A DNA stretch of 64,000 nucleotides from Phytophthora hibernalis (lineage: Eukaryota; Oomycota; Peronosporomycetes; Peronosporales; Peronosporaceae): positions 496,001 to 560,000 of the forward strand of contig JAAKBF010000252.1 in the NCBI GenBank assembly GCA_012656075.1. The letters are read 5' to 3'. The translations under genes were made by a program, and so were the position numbers. The number at the start of each line of letters is the position of its first letter. Positions within the stretch are counted from its first letter, which is position 1. Under the pieces are notes generated by a model. It did no database searches. It saw only the letters and a list, made by a program, of their open reading frames with translations, and was not told the DNA's origin. Shown in pieces: positions 1-10,200 of this stretch.

Positions 1-231
1 CAAAGTCCGTGCTGATGTCGCTATCAGAGCGGTTGAGGATGGATCGTCGGTTGGAGGCGTTTCTGGGACATATTGCAGCTCTGGTATGAAGCTCAAGCCT
101 TGTTCGCCTGTTATCTCTTGCGTGTTGTCACTTCAGATGCTTCGCTTCCTCAATGGCAAGGCCGATTTGCGCAGACGGGTATGTAGTGCTCGCCATCTTC
201 ACGGCGTAGCGGGCAACAACGTACACTGAAG

Positions 232-803
232 TTAGTAAGGTCCACGCTGGAATGTAACATCGGTCACGTACCGAGCACAAGGGAAGTTAGCGAACGTGTG
301 GCCTGTAAGCGTGAGATCACGCATCGTCGAGCGCTCCTCTTCGTCAAGTACAACACTCAGGTACAGGCACGGCTCTAGCATCCCGACGAACTTCTTCACC
401 ATTTTCTGGAAAGGCGAGGGCATATCTCTAACATCGCGAAGCAGTGTCCCAACCACCGCAGTGCTTGAGAGCGACTAGTGTCATGAACAGGATGTCTTTC
501 GGAGCGTTGGCGCTCTTTTTACCTCTACATACATTGCTTCAGGACATGATCGTCAACAGCGTCCCAAACGCGCTCGAACTCCATAAGTGCAAAGTTGCAC
601 ATTTTTAGGACACGCTCGGGGCCTTGCACACGTAGACAGCGGTCAAACACAGGCGGCGAAGAAGAGAATTCGTCATCTGCGTAGTCATGACTAGTTGGGA
701 GCTCTACACGAGCTAAAGCTCGTTGCCGAGCTTCTTCCTCGACAAATAGTCGATCCCACCTTTCACGTGCTTGGTTGTCGAGCTCTTCTTGTGTCGGTTT
801 CAA
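232..803 (-). pseudogene. PIF/Harbinger-like DDE transposase relic
   Basis: Two short minus-strand open stretches (803-525, then 456-232) look like pieces of the DDE_Tnp_4/Harbinger-type transposases that are abundant in oomycete genomes. The second piece contains FANFPCARYVTDVTFQ, which resembles the segment just before and across a catalytic-Asp strand (consensus like F-A-N-F-P-x-A-x-Y-A-T-D-V-T-F-Q). The following glycine-rich and HKLYGYK-like part of the family is missing, and the two pieces are separated by stops. I see no intact ORF, terminal repeats or target-site duplication. The family assignment is from recalled consensus and is moderate in certainty; that it is a dead fragment is clear. 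Confidence 0.55.
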
Positions 804-1209
804 GACGGTGCCATGGCGACTGTGCCGTAAGCACTCGAATTTTGAATTGAGGCGTCGAAATAGGACTTCAGTGGTGCCCAGGAGCGTACACCCTGCAGCG
901 AAAGGGAGGGATCAGATAAGACCTGGTCTCCGTATCACGCATTTCTCATGGAATATCCACACTTACGACCACCTGCCCCGACACCTGCTTCAATCCTAAT
1001 CTCCATGTGTTGCATCGGGGTATTGGGGATAATTATCCCCGATAATACCTCGTAGCCCCAACTTAGTTCTATTGTGTGGACTGACCCCATGCATGCATGT
1101 GCGGATTTGGACTATCGCTATAGACTGACCCTCTAAAACTATGGAGTTTTCCCGCGTCCTCTATGTATTACTATCGAAGTACTTACTTTTGTCTGTCTGT
1201 CTCTGGGAG
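804..1209. other. Intergenic, no gene seen
   Basis: No supported coding region. It contains a perfect 16-bp palindrome, GGGGATAATTATCCCC, near 1024-1039, and ends in a GTCT-rich stretch that carries the left copy of the target-site duplication (1202-1209) of the neighbouring hAT-type element. Confidence 0.6.
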
Positions 1210-1596
1210 CAGGGGCTATCGGTAATTCAAATCTGCATAATATTTTCGGGTATTAGTAGTACTATTTTGGGCAAAAATATCTATATTCTTTCAAAATGGA
1301 AAAGAGTACCATAATATTAAAATATCATCGAGGATTCTTCAAAATATCAGATATAAAAATGATATAAAGTGATATTCTGAAAGGTAGCCCCATCCGCATG
1401 AACACCATGTGTGAAGGCGAGCAGGAGCTTGCTGAAGCATATTCGAGCTATCCGGCTAATGGTGTACATTGTCGTCGCCTCATGTGTAGCACGTTGTTGA
1501 ACTGGCGGACCAGCTGGAGTAGTCGGTGGTGCGGATGCCCATGGCCGTCTATTGCGTAGTATGCCAATTACGGTGTGTTGGTGGGCCTACACGTAG

Positions 1597-1674
1597 TAAA
1601 TATCTGTGTCGGGTATTATGCAAACTCTATCTGCATATAATATGCATAAATATCTGTGTCGGATATTATGCAAA
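1597..1674. repeat. Pair of 28-bp direct repeats inside the hAT-type element
   Basis: The words starting TAAATATCTGTGTCGG at 1597-1624 and 1647-1674 differ at one base in 28 and are exactly 50 bp apart. They lie in the interior of the non-autonomous element and may be subterminal transposase-binding repeats or a decayed tandem duplication. Confidence 0.8.
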
Positions 1675-1693
1675 GACCAATTCAATTAATATA

Positions 1694-1724
1694 ATAGTAC
1701 AGGCGCGACTCGCGCCTGTACTAT
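1694..1724. repeat. Perfect 15-bp inverted repeat with 1-nt loop
   Basis: ATAGTACAGGCGCGA is followed by one C and then by its exact reverse complement. The G+C-rich arms stand out in an A+T-rich element. It sits about 100 bp from the right end of the hAT-type element. It has no T-tract, so it is not a bacterial-type terminator. Confidence 0.85.
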
Positions 1725-1832
1725 ATTCGCTTTCAAAATATGCATATTTAAAATATCATCCGTCAGACTGGATATCATTTTGAATATATTCGCATCCCCA
1801 TTTTGAGGTTACCATTAGCCCCTGTCTGGGAG

Positions 1833-2161
1833 AGTTATTTGTACTGATCATGACCGTTTTTTGCTGGCGTATCATACGCCGCGTATGTGTCGTGTAGCCT
1901 ACACTGTAGGGGAAGCTGATCTGCTACATGTACTATAATAGACCACCTCCAATTAACATTGGCGACTTTCACCGCAAGGCATCCACCTCCCGCGCCGACA
2001 AGAAGGCCCGGGCCATGACGTACGAAGGCATTTTGAAAATAAGCTTTTAGCCACGCCTACAACAAATTAACTGCGTCGAACTGGAAGAGTCCCGGGTAGA
2101 CTGGTTAGTCATACTTACGCGCGAGGCAGACCAGCACTTCCGACCTCTTGCTTGACTTTGT
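1833..2161. other. 3' flank of G6PD, no gene seen
   Basis: No ORF of note. This is the region downstream of the minus-strand G6PD gene and presumably holds its 3' UTR. I could not identify a convincing polyadenylation signal. Confidence 0.5.
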
Positions 2162-3735
2162 CTACAACGCGCTGGCGGTGCGCACGCGCGGCGCCCACTG
2201 GTAGGCGCCGTGGTGGTACTGGAAGCCGACGCGGTTGACGAGCTCGTCGCTCTCCTTGGGGCCGCGCGAGCCGAAGGCGTACGGCAGCGGCTTGACCTTG
2301 TTTGTCTCGATCTCGTCCAGCAGCGGCGTGAAGATCTTCCAGGCCGCGCGCAGCTCGTCGTCGCGCACGAAGGCGGCCTGCTTGCCGCGCAGCACGTCCA
2401 GGATGAGGCGCGTGTAGGCGTCCGGCACCTCAGCGCCCTCGTAGCGCTCGGCGTACGACAGGTCGAGCTCGCTCGAGATGGCCTGGGTCTGCAGCCCGGG
2501 GCTCTTGACGTTCATCTTGAGGTACACGGCCTCCTCGGGCTGCAGCCGCAGCACCAGCTCCTGCACGGGGATCTTGACGCCCGGGAACATGCTCTCGGAG
2601 CCAGGGGGCGGGCGGAACTGCACTCGGATCTCACCCTTGCGCTCGTTCAGCGCCTTGCCGGCCTTCATGATGAACGGGACGCCCGCCCAGCGCGGGTTGT
2701 TGACGTACATGATGGCCGTCGCGAACGTGGGCGTCGTGGAGCCCTTGGGCACGGTCGGGTCCTCCAGGTAGCTGGGCTCGTTGCGCTCCTTGTCGCCCTC
2801 ATACTGGCCCAGCACCGTGTTCTCGAGCTTGATAGGCTCGATGCAGTTGAGCACCTTGACCTTCTCGTCCCGGATGTAGTTCGAGTAGTCCTGGCCCGCC
2901 GCCTGCACGGGCGGCTCCATGGCCACAAGAGACAGCACCTGCAGAAGGTGATTTTGCATCACGTCGCGAATGATGCCGTACGAGTCAAAGTAGCCACCAC
3001 GGCCCTGTGTGCCAATATCCTCCTTAAAAGTAATGGTCACGCTCGAGACGTAGTTGCGGTTCCAGATGGGCTCAAAAATGGCGTTGCCGAAGCGCAGCAC
3101 GAGTAAATTCTGCACCATCTCCTTGCCCAGGTAGTGGTCGATGCGGTAGATCTCGTCCTCCGTGTACAGTGCGCCCATGTCCTGCGACAGCTTGTTAAAG
3201 GACGAAAGATCATGGCCAAACGGCTTCTCCACAATGAGGCGGTTCCACCCGCGCGACGTGAGCGCCGCCTTTTGATGCTCGTGCCAATAGGCACGAAGAC
3301 CGTGGGCGGGATGGCGAAGTAGAAGAGGCGGTTGGCCACGGCCGCGCCCTGGGCCTCCTCCAGAGCGTCCATCTCCTTGCTCACCTTGCCCACGTCCTCG
3401 GCCGAGTCGTAGTTGCCACTGCGGTAGATGCACTTGTTCAGGAACGCTTCCTTGCGGGCCTCCTGCGCGGGCGTCTTGGGCTTGATCCAGGGCGACAGCT
3501 GCGCGCGGAACGCGGCCTCGTCCTTGCTACTGCGCGCGTAACCCACGATAACCACGTGCTCGGGAAGGTAACCCGACACGTAGAGCGCGAAGAGGGACGG
3601 GTACGTCTTCTTCTTGGCCAGGTCGCCCGACGCGCCGATGACGAAGATGGTGAGCGCCGTGTCCAGGTACTCGCAGGCGTTGTGCTCGTCCACGGCGGGC
3701 AGGGAGCTGGCGCTGTTGCTGTTCGAGAGGCTCAT
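2162..3735 (-). CDS. G6PD: Glucose-6-phosphate 1-dehydrogenase (single frameshift)
   Basis: First enzyme of the oxidative pentose phosphate pathway: oxidizes glucose-6-phosphate to 6-phosphogluconolactone and makes NADPH in the cytosol. The N-terminal NADP-binding fingerprint GASGDLAKKK lies near residue 34. The active-site signature RIDHYLGKEMVQNLL follows in the second half, and the protein ends in the usual C-terminal beta+alpha domain; total length (about 520 aa) fits the family. The frame breaks near 3273: codons for I-K are followed by AGGCGG with four A where five would keep the frame (…TSIK-KAALTSRGW…). I chose the ATG at 3735 because the conserved region begins soon after it. An in-frame ATG at 3873 would add 46 unconserved residues. 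No introns are needed. Confidence 0.93.
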
Positions 3736-3892
3736 GGGGTCTTGGTCTTCTTCTCCGTGGATCTTGCAGCGGGTAAATCGGCGTTTGAGTTGTGAGAGCA
3801 TTGCCAAAAGTCCGAGACTGACTGACCCCAAGCAGCAGTGGCCGACGTCATTCCCCCATGTTTGCATCAACACATAACCACCGAGGAGCCAC

Positions 3893-3952
3893 GAATTAGA
3901 CTAAACCGGAGGCAATTAGATCAAACCAGAGCGAATTAGCCTATTTCGCGGA
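3893..3952 (-). promoter_or_regulatory. Three 20-bp CTAATT repeats upstream of G6PD
   Basis: Three diverged 20-bp units lie end to end (3893-3912, 3913-3932, 3933-3952). Read on the gene's strand each carries CTAATT, and the first two continue into a TCTGGTTTGAT/CCTCCGGTTTAGT-like tail. They lie about 160-220 bp upstream of the chosen G6PD start codon. CCAAT pentamers on the gene's strand follow further upstream (4013-4009, 4279-4275, 4301-4297). A role in transcription is inference. Confidence 0.45.
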
Positions 3953-4301
3953 AGGTTAGAGTGGGATTATGCGCCACGCCACGTTCACACAATGTTTGGA
4001 CGAACGTGATTGGCTGAAGGTGGACAAATCCAGGTTCAACGTGCCATTTTTACGGGTGAAATCTCCGAACGCTGCTGGGCTTCCCCAGGCATATCACCAC
4101 GCTTGATTCAGCAGAGGCTCGTGCCTGAAGGACTTCAACGCGTGTCTCGGACTCCGAGTCGGAGGAGGTGGCAGACTATCTATTAAATAGGATTACATGT
4201 TGGACTGCATAATCTCATTCGCATGATGACAAGAAACGGAGGTTGACGCGCCAAGTTTTTCTCAGAGCCCGATCATTGGTCAAAATACATCAAGTGATTG
4301 G

Positions 4302-5327
4302 CTGTTGTCTTGAGTTGCGCTTGAGATTACGTTGCCCCGCAACTTACGATGAACCTTGGTTAATTTGGAGTAACAAGTTGTGACAGCAAGATCAGCTGTG
4401 GAGCTGTCTGCTGGGCAGTGTGGTGTCCTGCAGTGGACACTATTAAAATACAGCTCAGCTGCATTTTCTCAGGGGTTCTTCACATTGTTTGTAGGTTGGG
4501 GCCTTGACTCAAGGCCCTTGACGGGGTATGTTGCACTGCTGCTGCATTTGGATCTCGACTTGGGGTTAGGACGAAAAGAAAGAAGTCCTCATCAAATTCC
4601 CTTGTGTCACCGATTCATTGACAGTGTGATCTGGTAATGAATTCCTTTCGTTTCATACGCGCATGAGGTGATCCAAGTCTTACCACCGTGCTCAAGAATC
4701 TTGAGTCAAGATCCAGCCGACCGCGTTACATGTAGTCTGGACGAGACTGTAACCAGACTCTGGTAGCCTACCGGTACCAGTGGTAGGACAGTGCAACTTG
4801 TGGTGCAAGCGCTGCGCTTCCGTCCTGACGGCAAAAAACATCTTCAGTGGTGCTTGCATAATATTATTATGAACAATTCAATGTTCACTCATTACTCGGC
4901 CGAACAGGACGCCATGGCATCAGTGAAGTCCACCAAAAGTTCGGGTCCTGAACCCGCGCTGAACGCCTCGCGCCTACAACCTCAGCAACTTAGAAACCAG
5001 GAAGATGAAGTGTCGGGCCGTGTATAGTACATGTATTATAATACCAGCCGGAAGCAGAAGTGTCGACCCAAAGTATCGGCACGCATGCGCCGGCGGTTTG
5101 CGTTCATCGGCGTGTCCCGAAATGAAGTCCGGTGGCAAACTTTCTCTACTGGAAGCAGGAGCGCTCATCCGCTATCTCGAGTTTGCTTCAAAACTTGCAG
5201 ACGCATTGATACTGAAGAAGGCAATGGAGCAAAAGTTGGAGATGGTAATCTCTACCTATTTGACATGGAATTCTCACACGAGTAACTTAATACGACTTCG
5301 ACCTAGGCTAACACTACTGTGCCCGTC
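4302..5327. other. Intergenic, no supported gene
   Basis: Only short overlapping ORFs without recognizable domains or consistent frames on either strand. I see no terminal repeats or RNA gene signature. It separates the G6PD upstream region from the 3' end of the zinc-finger gene. Confidence 0.5.
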
Positions 5328-6187
5328 TTACACGGACCGAAACGAGCCCTGCTCGCTCGAATACGGAGACGATACGACACTCTCCGAGTTGTGTTCGTCC
5401 AATACACGGAAGTGTTGTGTGCACAGTCCTTTCCGCCGAGCCTTCTTCTCGCAGCCAGCCATGGAGCAGATCTTGCCACCGCCGTGTTTAATACAGAAAC
5501 CGTTGCCACGGTCCTTGGATGAGCAGCCTTCCTCTTTACACAGACGTTTGCCACCGTGGCTGTGACACAAGTTGTTGCGCTGCGAGACGCGCTCACAACC
5601 TTCAATCTTGCAGTACTTGGAAGCACGGCTACGTGTGCCGCTACTAGGAGAAGACCGAGACTTGACTGGATATAGCACTGTCTGCACGGGAGATGCATCG
5701 GCCCACGAACGCTTCTTGCCAGGAACGACGGGCCCATGGACGAGCTCAGGTACGTCTGTTGAGGAGCAAACACCGGGAACGGCGACTGCTGCATCGACGT
5801 CACCGGAAGCACGCGCTTGGTCATGTTGGGGCTGATCATGGCGCGCAGTGACGGCATGGGCGTGGGGCTAAGTCGCTGGTGCTGCGGCGACTGAGCGCCG
5901 GACGACGTGGGCGAGCTCGTCTGCATCTGCTTGAGTAGGCCCTCGAGTGACGGCAGCTTGCGGTTGGTGTTAAGGGTGAGTGCAGGCGGCGTCGCGAGCT
6001 GAAACGACTGCACGGGCGAGTGCACAGCTTGTTGCTGCTGTTGGAGCTGGAGCTCTTGCTGTTGTCGCTGCTCGACCGCGGTGAAGAGCGCGACCGGCGG
6101 GTAGTCCGACAGCGACTGTTGGCTGCACGGTGCGGCGAAGGCGGGCGCCTGGAACGGCCCGGCGTAAGAGGCCGAAGAGGTGGTCAT
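5328..6187 (-). CDS. WRKY19-like zinc-finger protein (single frameshift)
   Basis: Probable nuclear DNA-binding regulator. The N-terminal part, from the ATG at 6187, is low-complexity: a Gln-rich run (…QRQQQELQLQQQQQ…) then Ser/Pro-rich sequence and a short conserved-looking RKLPSLEGLLKQM helix. After a basic stretch (GKKRSW) come three tandem fingers of the form C-x4-C-x9-C-x2-H (CKIEGC…CHSHGG, CKEEGC…CIKHGG, CSMAGC…CTQHF). These are the WRKY19-type zinc-finger repeats that are much expanded in oomycetes. The fingers sit in another frame from the N-terminus; the switch lies between about 5700 and 5760 and needs one base. A 34-bp stretch there is too short for an intron. An ATG at 6310 would add 41 unconserved residues. 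Confidence 0.8.
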
Positions 6188-6597
6188 CGTGTGGATAATA
6201 GAAGAAGGTCGACCACTTGCCACAGGGAGGCAAATTCTGAAATGGCAAGTGTTGCTGCCAGCGCATGGGTGTGATCGCATCGACCGCACTCGGTGCGAAA
6301 TCATGGGCATGCCGATTGCGCCACTTGGCGGTAGGGATTACTTAGCCAGAAGGGGCGTTCGTGCACTTGGTGTTTGTATGGGCAGTAGTACCCTTCAATT
6401 TTACCACAATGCACGTGAATCGATCAACCCACCATGCGCAATGTACACAAGTAAATGTCGACCAGGCTGGGAATTCCTGCTCGATTGACGGCTTCATCGA
6501 GATGTTGCTTTAAGGACATCCTACATACATATGCAGGTGACGTCTCCGCAACAGTTTACCGATGGTACTTACTTCGTTCGCTTGAAGAAGTGGTTTG

Positions 6598-7242
6598 TGG
6601 GCATTCTCTAGATACGCCGATTTTCTAAAAGGTGCTGTCGACTCTAAAAGGTGCTTATTTACGATGTTAAATAACACGGAGGCGCAACCAGCATCGGAGC
6701 CACCAGCACCTCGCGTAGGAAAGAGCGCAGGAGGCCGCCTAGTGTGGAGCACCTGAGGTCCATCCACTGGAGATGCTGACGAGTGGTTGGGCAGACTGCA
6801 ATCATGGAATGGCATCACCATTCCCTCCCCGACAACATGATGGCGACGGCACTCGCCGACCGAGCGATTGAATCGAAGACAAGCATGCAAGTATTAACAA
6901 TGCATGCCAATGAAGGGCAAGTGCACGAGGCCACATGGCTCACAATAGCAATGTACGCGGAAGGTGATATGGAGATGCGAGTGGAGACAGAGGCTAGTTT
7001 CCAGAGGGAGACCCTGCAGCACTGCAGTGCGTTGCTATACTGTACATGACTAGGCGCCTTTCGAGAAATACGTCGAGGAAACGATGGGTGTGAGCGCTTA
7101 TTAATAGTACGCTCGTCAGCATTCATGCTCGATGTTCGTGCATCGGGCTCTGCCAGGCCAAAGTCTCACCTGTTACATATCAGTTAGAGACGGCAGCACC
7201 TCTTAGAAAATCGGCAGAATTATAAGCACCTTTTGAATGCCC
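6598..7242. mobile_element. Non-autonomous Mutator-like element with 9-bp TSD
   Basis: A 645-bp segment is flanked by AGTGGTTTG on both sides (6589-6597 and 7243-7251). Its ends are inverted copies: the left begins GGGCATTC, and the right, reversed, also begins GGGCATTC. Both then share GCCGATTTTCTAA and AGGTGCTG, with an about 10-nt gap in the left copy. A 9-bp duplication with long imperfect inverted termini is typical of MULEs. The word AAAAGGTGCT recurs just inside each end. I found no transposase inside, so the element is non-autonomous. Confidence 0.85.
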
Positions 7243-7251
7243 AGTGGTTTG

Positions 7252-9118
7252 ACAAATTTATAGGGTACTCTTCTAGGCGTGAAAGCCATTGCGACACTGC
7301 GCGCGATTACGAGCAGCTTACGTCGAGTAAGGTAGAGAAAAGGGCGCGGCGTCGAGTATGATGGCACCACCTGGGCTGACGGACTGGTGCTGGGATCCGA
7401 TACAATCCTGGGCTCAATTGGTACCGATAGCTTGGAGATGAGCTTTCGAGCTCCTGGCACTGCCACCACAACCTTCACCGCTGACTCTGGTTGCTGTTGA
7501 AGTCGAGTCCCCATTGCACTGCAATTTGCAGCGTTGAGCCTGCACGCGCACTCATCCGAAGGCACCGACGCTGGCTGGCACCACACTCACTGGCGACTAC
7601 CGGAGTCTGCCCGCGATGTCCCACCACTGTCGGTCGGTGCGCAGCGTCTTTCGCCATGGTCGCTTCATTTCTTGCGGTGATTATGGAGACCCGGCACAAC
7701 GCCGCAGCTGGACGCCCAGGCGCCAACACGCTGTCTCAGCAACGCTGGTGGATACGACGATACCCGGCAGGCTGTGGGCTCGAAGCTGCTGCAACCTGTA
7801 GACGTCTCATGGTGGCGGGCTTCTGACCCCAATTTCCGCCGTCAGTGCGCTTCAATAGGCAAAGCTCAGCTTTTGTTCCGGCACCTGCGACATGTCGACG
7901 GGAGCGCAATCATCAGAACTTCCGCGGCTATGCACACAGTCATTCAGCGTCGTCGTTGATTGGCCACGAAGTTGGTACCGCGCGAAGGCACCGCGTCCGT
8001 CCGTTGCAGTCTCCGCTGGCGAAATGGCGACCAAGACGCCATGGAGACGCTCCGAGCCACACCGTCGAGAGGTGCTGGGGGACTTCAACACAGTATATCC
8101 ACCGCATACGATCATTGCTGCAACCGCGAATCCAGCCGCTGGGTGTGCTGCGATTGTGGCGAACGCCAACCAAAGGCTCCCGACGATGGAGTAATCGGCT
8201 ACCGAAGAGGTTGGTGTGCGCACACACCGGGTTATGTACGGTATCGCAAGGCCCCTGGAGCTCTGGAAGCGACGCAGCACACATATTTCACTGACGCACT
8301 TGTCTCGAGTAGCCTACTCCTGCCGTCGTTGGCTTGGTAAAGACTCGCAGCAACGCCGCCCACGCCAAAGGTGCAGCCTCCAGGGCGGAATTGCCATCAC
8401 CAAAAATGAAAAATCCGGTGTGGTGAGAGAGATGGGCGACGCACGCACCACCATGACCATGATTACGATTCGTCGGACCATCGTTAAGTTGCGCGGATAT
8501 GTTGCGCCAAGCGCATGACGGCGTAGGTGGTGTCGTTGAAGGCAGGCAGATCCGGGCTTTCGTGCTAGGATCGGCTGAAGGTCATTTGGCTTCAGAGTGC
8601 GGTGGGGGCGACACCAGCAGCTTGTCGTCGAGAATCTTCTTGTTGACGCACTGCGTCGAACGCCCGTGAGTCCACTTCGGGTATTCCGTCATCAAAAAGT
8701 CGGGTCATCTGCGTGAATTGTTTTCCGGAGATTGAAGCAACTTCAAAACACGGTGGGCGACCCTGCTGGAAGTTTGCAGCCTGGTGTATTGTAGATGCTT
8801 GAGCAAGCTGGCAGAATGGAAAGTGAGAGGAGTAGGAAGCCTTTCTTGCTGGGGAGAACATGCCAGACATCCAGTAATTCACTGGCGGTCGCTAGCTCCC
8901 ACTTCTGATTCCCCGTTTTTCGAATAAGGTTACCCTTGCAATACCGATTCACACATTTCTTTTGTTAAGCCAGCAAAATGCTCTTTAAATTGAATAACCC
9001 TAGTAAAATCATTTAACGTTTGATATCATAAGTGGAACTAATTCTGTACTGTTATCGAGACAACACCTTCATTTCGTACATAAATGAATGTCATTAAGAC
9101 TACCAAATGACATAATTT
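7252..9118. other. Unassigned region with overlapping short ORFs
   Basis: Several ORFs of 60-150 codons overlap in up to five frames between 7470 and 8520. None shows a domain, signal peptide or splice structure I recognise. The longest minus-strand one (8280-7852) has a 30-residue hydrophobic stretch (SLWLAFATIAAHPAAGFAVAAM) that could be a membrane segment. The balance of frames argues for non-coding or decayed repeat DNA. From 8950 to 9118 the sequence is A+T-rich. Confidence 0.35.
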
Positions 9119-9176
9119 ATGCTGGAATTCCTGCCGTTCTTTTCGGCCAACCGTAACCTACCGGTACCGGCAACCA

Positions 9177-9340
9177 GAAAATGGTGGAGCGGTTCTTTAG
9201 TTCGCAGGCATGAACGCAACAGTTTACATCCACTTACGCTTGAACAGATTCTGTTCCTGCGTCAGAAATCGAGCTTCTGGGATGTTCGCACGATCGACAA
9301 CCTAGCAAAATACTTCGAAGTATATAGCTTTGCATGATCT
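9177..9340 (+). pseudogene. hAT transposase C-terminal scrap
   Basis: Reads (with one frame change near 9205) as MVERFFS… followed by HERNSLHPLTLEQILFLRQ and SSFWDVRTIDNL. This matches the C-terminal dimerization region of oomycete hAT transposases, which end …TLEMILFL…WD…. It is the same region as the end of the hAT transposase at 41792, on the opposite strand. Nothing upstream resembles the rest of the protein, so it is a short relic. Confidence 0.65.
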
Positions 9341-10143
9341 ACCATTTTCCATTATGTATGAGCTGTCGGTCATGAATGTCATTATTGATGTTCTGGGTTG
9401 TACGTCTTGCATGACATTATTTATCTTGCTGCTTCGTCCTACATTCATATACATGTCATAATCGGCGGCCCTGGTTGCAGTGCAACCGTTGCAATCTGAC
9501 AGACTCTGGGGATTCGTGGAAGAAGCCTTGACACCAGGAATCCAATTCGCAAGTTGCGAAGCAGGAAATATTATACAACCTCGCTTCACTTGGCGAAGCA
9601 CTTCGTTTCAGATGCCGTCGGCAAACAGCGAGGTCGCCCTAACCGATTCCCAAGTCTGCATTTTGCCTACTTTTGCCCGACGTGTCAAGCAAGTGGCCCC
9701 CGAAGTGATAACCACGGCCACGTGATCGAAAACGGAAATGATGACTCGAGCTGTTGGCGACCCAACATGTGATTCTGACATGGTCCAACTATTAATATCG
9801 CAGCGCAGACATCGCCTGGATCTTGCGTCTTGTACAGCGCGTCTGAGCGTGTGCACCAACGGAGCCCACGGTGGGGAAATGATGAGCAGGTTCGGTGGCA
9901 GCAATGCTGCCTGACAATGATTGAGTGTGCATCCGTTGTCTGCTTTAAACGTCTTGCGCCTTGCGACTAGATCGCTCGTGCTGCGAAGCTTGTCTCTCAC
10001 AACCTCTACACGAAAGATCTGGCATTCAACAAAACCATAGTTGTTGCCTATACTGGTACGGTGAGGTCCGCTGTCCGACGCAAAACCGAAAGTGACACTG
10101 GATTTCCCAGTGTCCAAAACTGAAGCCATTTTCAAATTGACAA
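9341..10143. other. Upstream region of ALIX, no supported gene
   Basis: A minus-strand ORF (10147-9608) runs through this stretch but shows no domain and abuts the ALIX start by 50 bp, so I leave it out. The last 60 bp probably hold the ALIX promoter. Confidence 0.4.
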
Positions 10144-10155
10144 TCATTCCTCACA
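10144..10155 (+). promoter_or_regulatory. Putative initiator (TCATTCCTCAC) of ALIX
   Basis: TCATTCCTCAC lies about 50 nt before the ALIX start codon and resembles the oomycete initiator core (TCATT followed by pyrimidines), usually found 50-100 nt upstream of the ATG. Inferred from sequence similarity only. Confidence 0.4.
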
Positions 10156-10200
10156 TCGCCCAATCTTCTCGCTCAGTATCAAATCAGACTTCCAGTGCGC

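Larger units (their letters stand above)
1210..1824. mobile_element. Non-autonomous hAT-type element (MITE-like) with TSD
   Basis: A 615-bp A+T-rich segment begins CAGGGGCTATCGGTAA and ends, read on the other strand, CAGGGGCTAATGGTAA, so the terminal inverted repeats match at 14 of 16 positions. It is flanked on both sides by the same 8 bp, TCTGGGAG (1202-1209 and 1825-1832). CAGGG-type termini with an 8-bp duplication are the signature of hAT transposons. There is no transposase ORF inside, so it would depend on a transposase elsewhere. Internally it carries two 28-bp direct repeats (1597-1624, 1647-1674) and a 31-bp hairpin (1694-1724). Confidence 0.87.

Noticed and set aside
1694..1735. 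Helitron 3' end (hairpin followed by CTRR)
   Set aside because: No CTRR within 15 nt after the hairpin, and the surrounding element has clear hAT ends and TSD.
2210..3106. 298-codon plus-strand ORF opposite G6PD
   Set aside because: Antisense shadow of a high-GC conserved gene; its residues mirror the G6PD codons.
7475..8518. Cluster of 80-150-codon ORFs on both strands, one with a hydrophobic stretch
   Set aside because: Up to five overlapping frames, no domain, no consistent start or splice structure; more likely chance ORFs in G+C-rich non-coding or decayed DNA.
8382..9477. CAGGGCGGAATT and …GGCGGCCCTG as ends of a hAT element around the 9.2-kb scrap
   Set aside because: Similarity stops after six bases and the flanking octamers (GCAGCCTC versus GTTGCAGT) do not match.
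9608..10147. 179-codon minus-strand ORF upstream of ALIX
   Set aside because: No recognizable motif, Arg/Ser/Thr-biased composition, and it covers the probable ALIX promoter.
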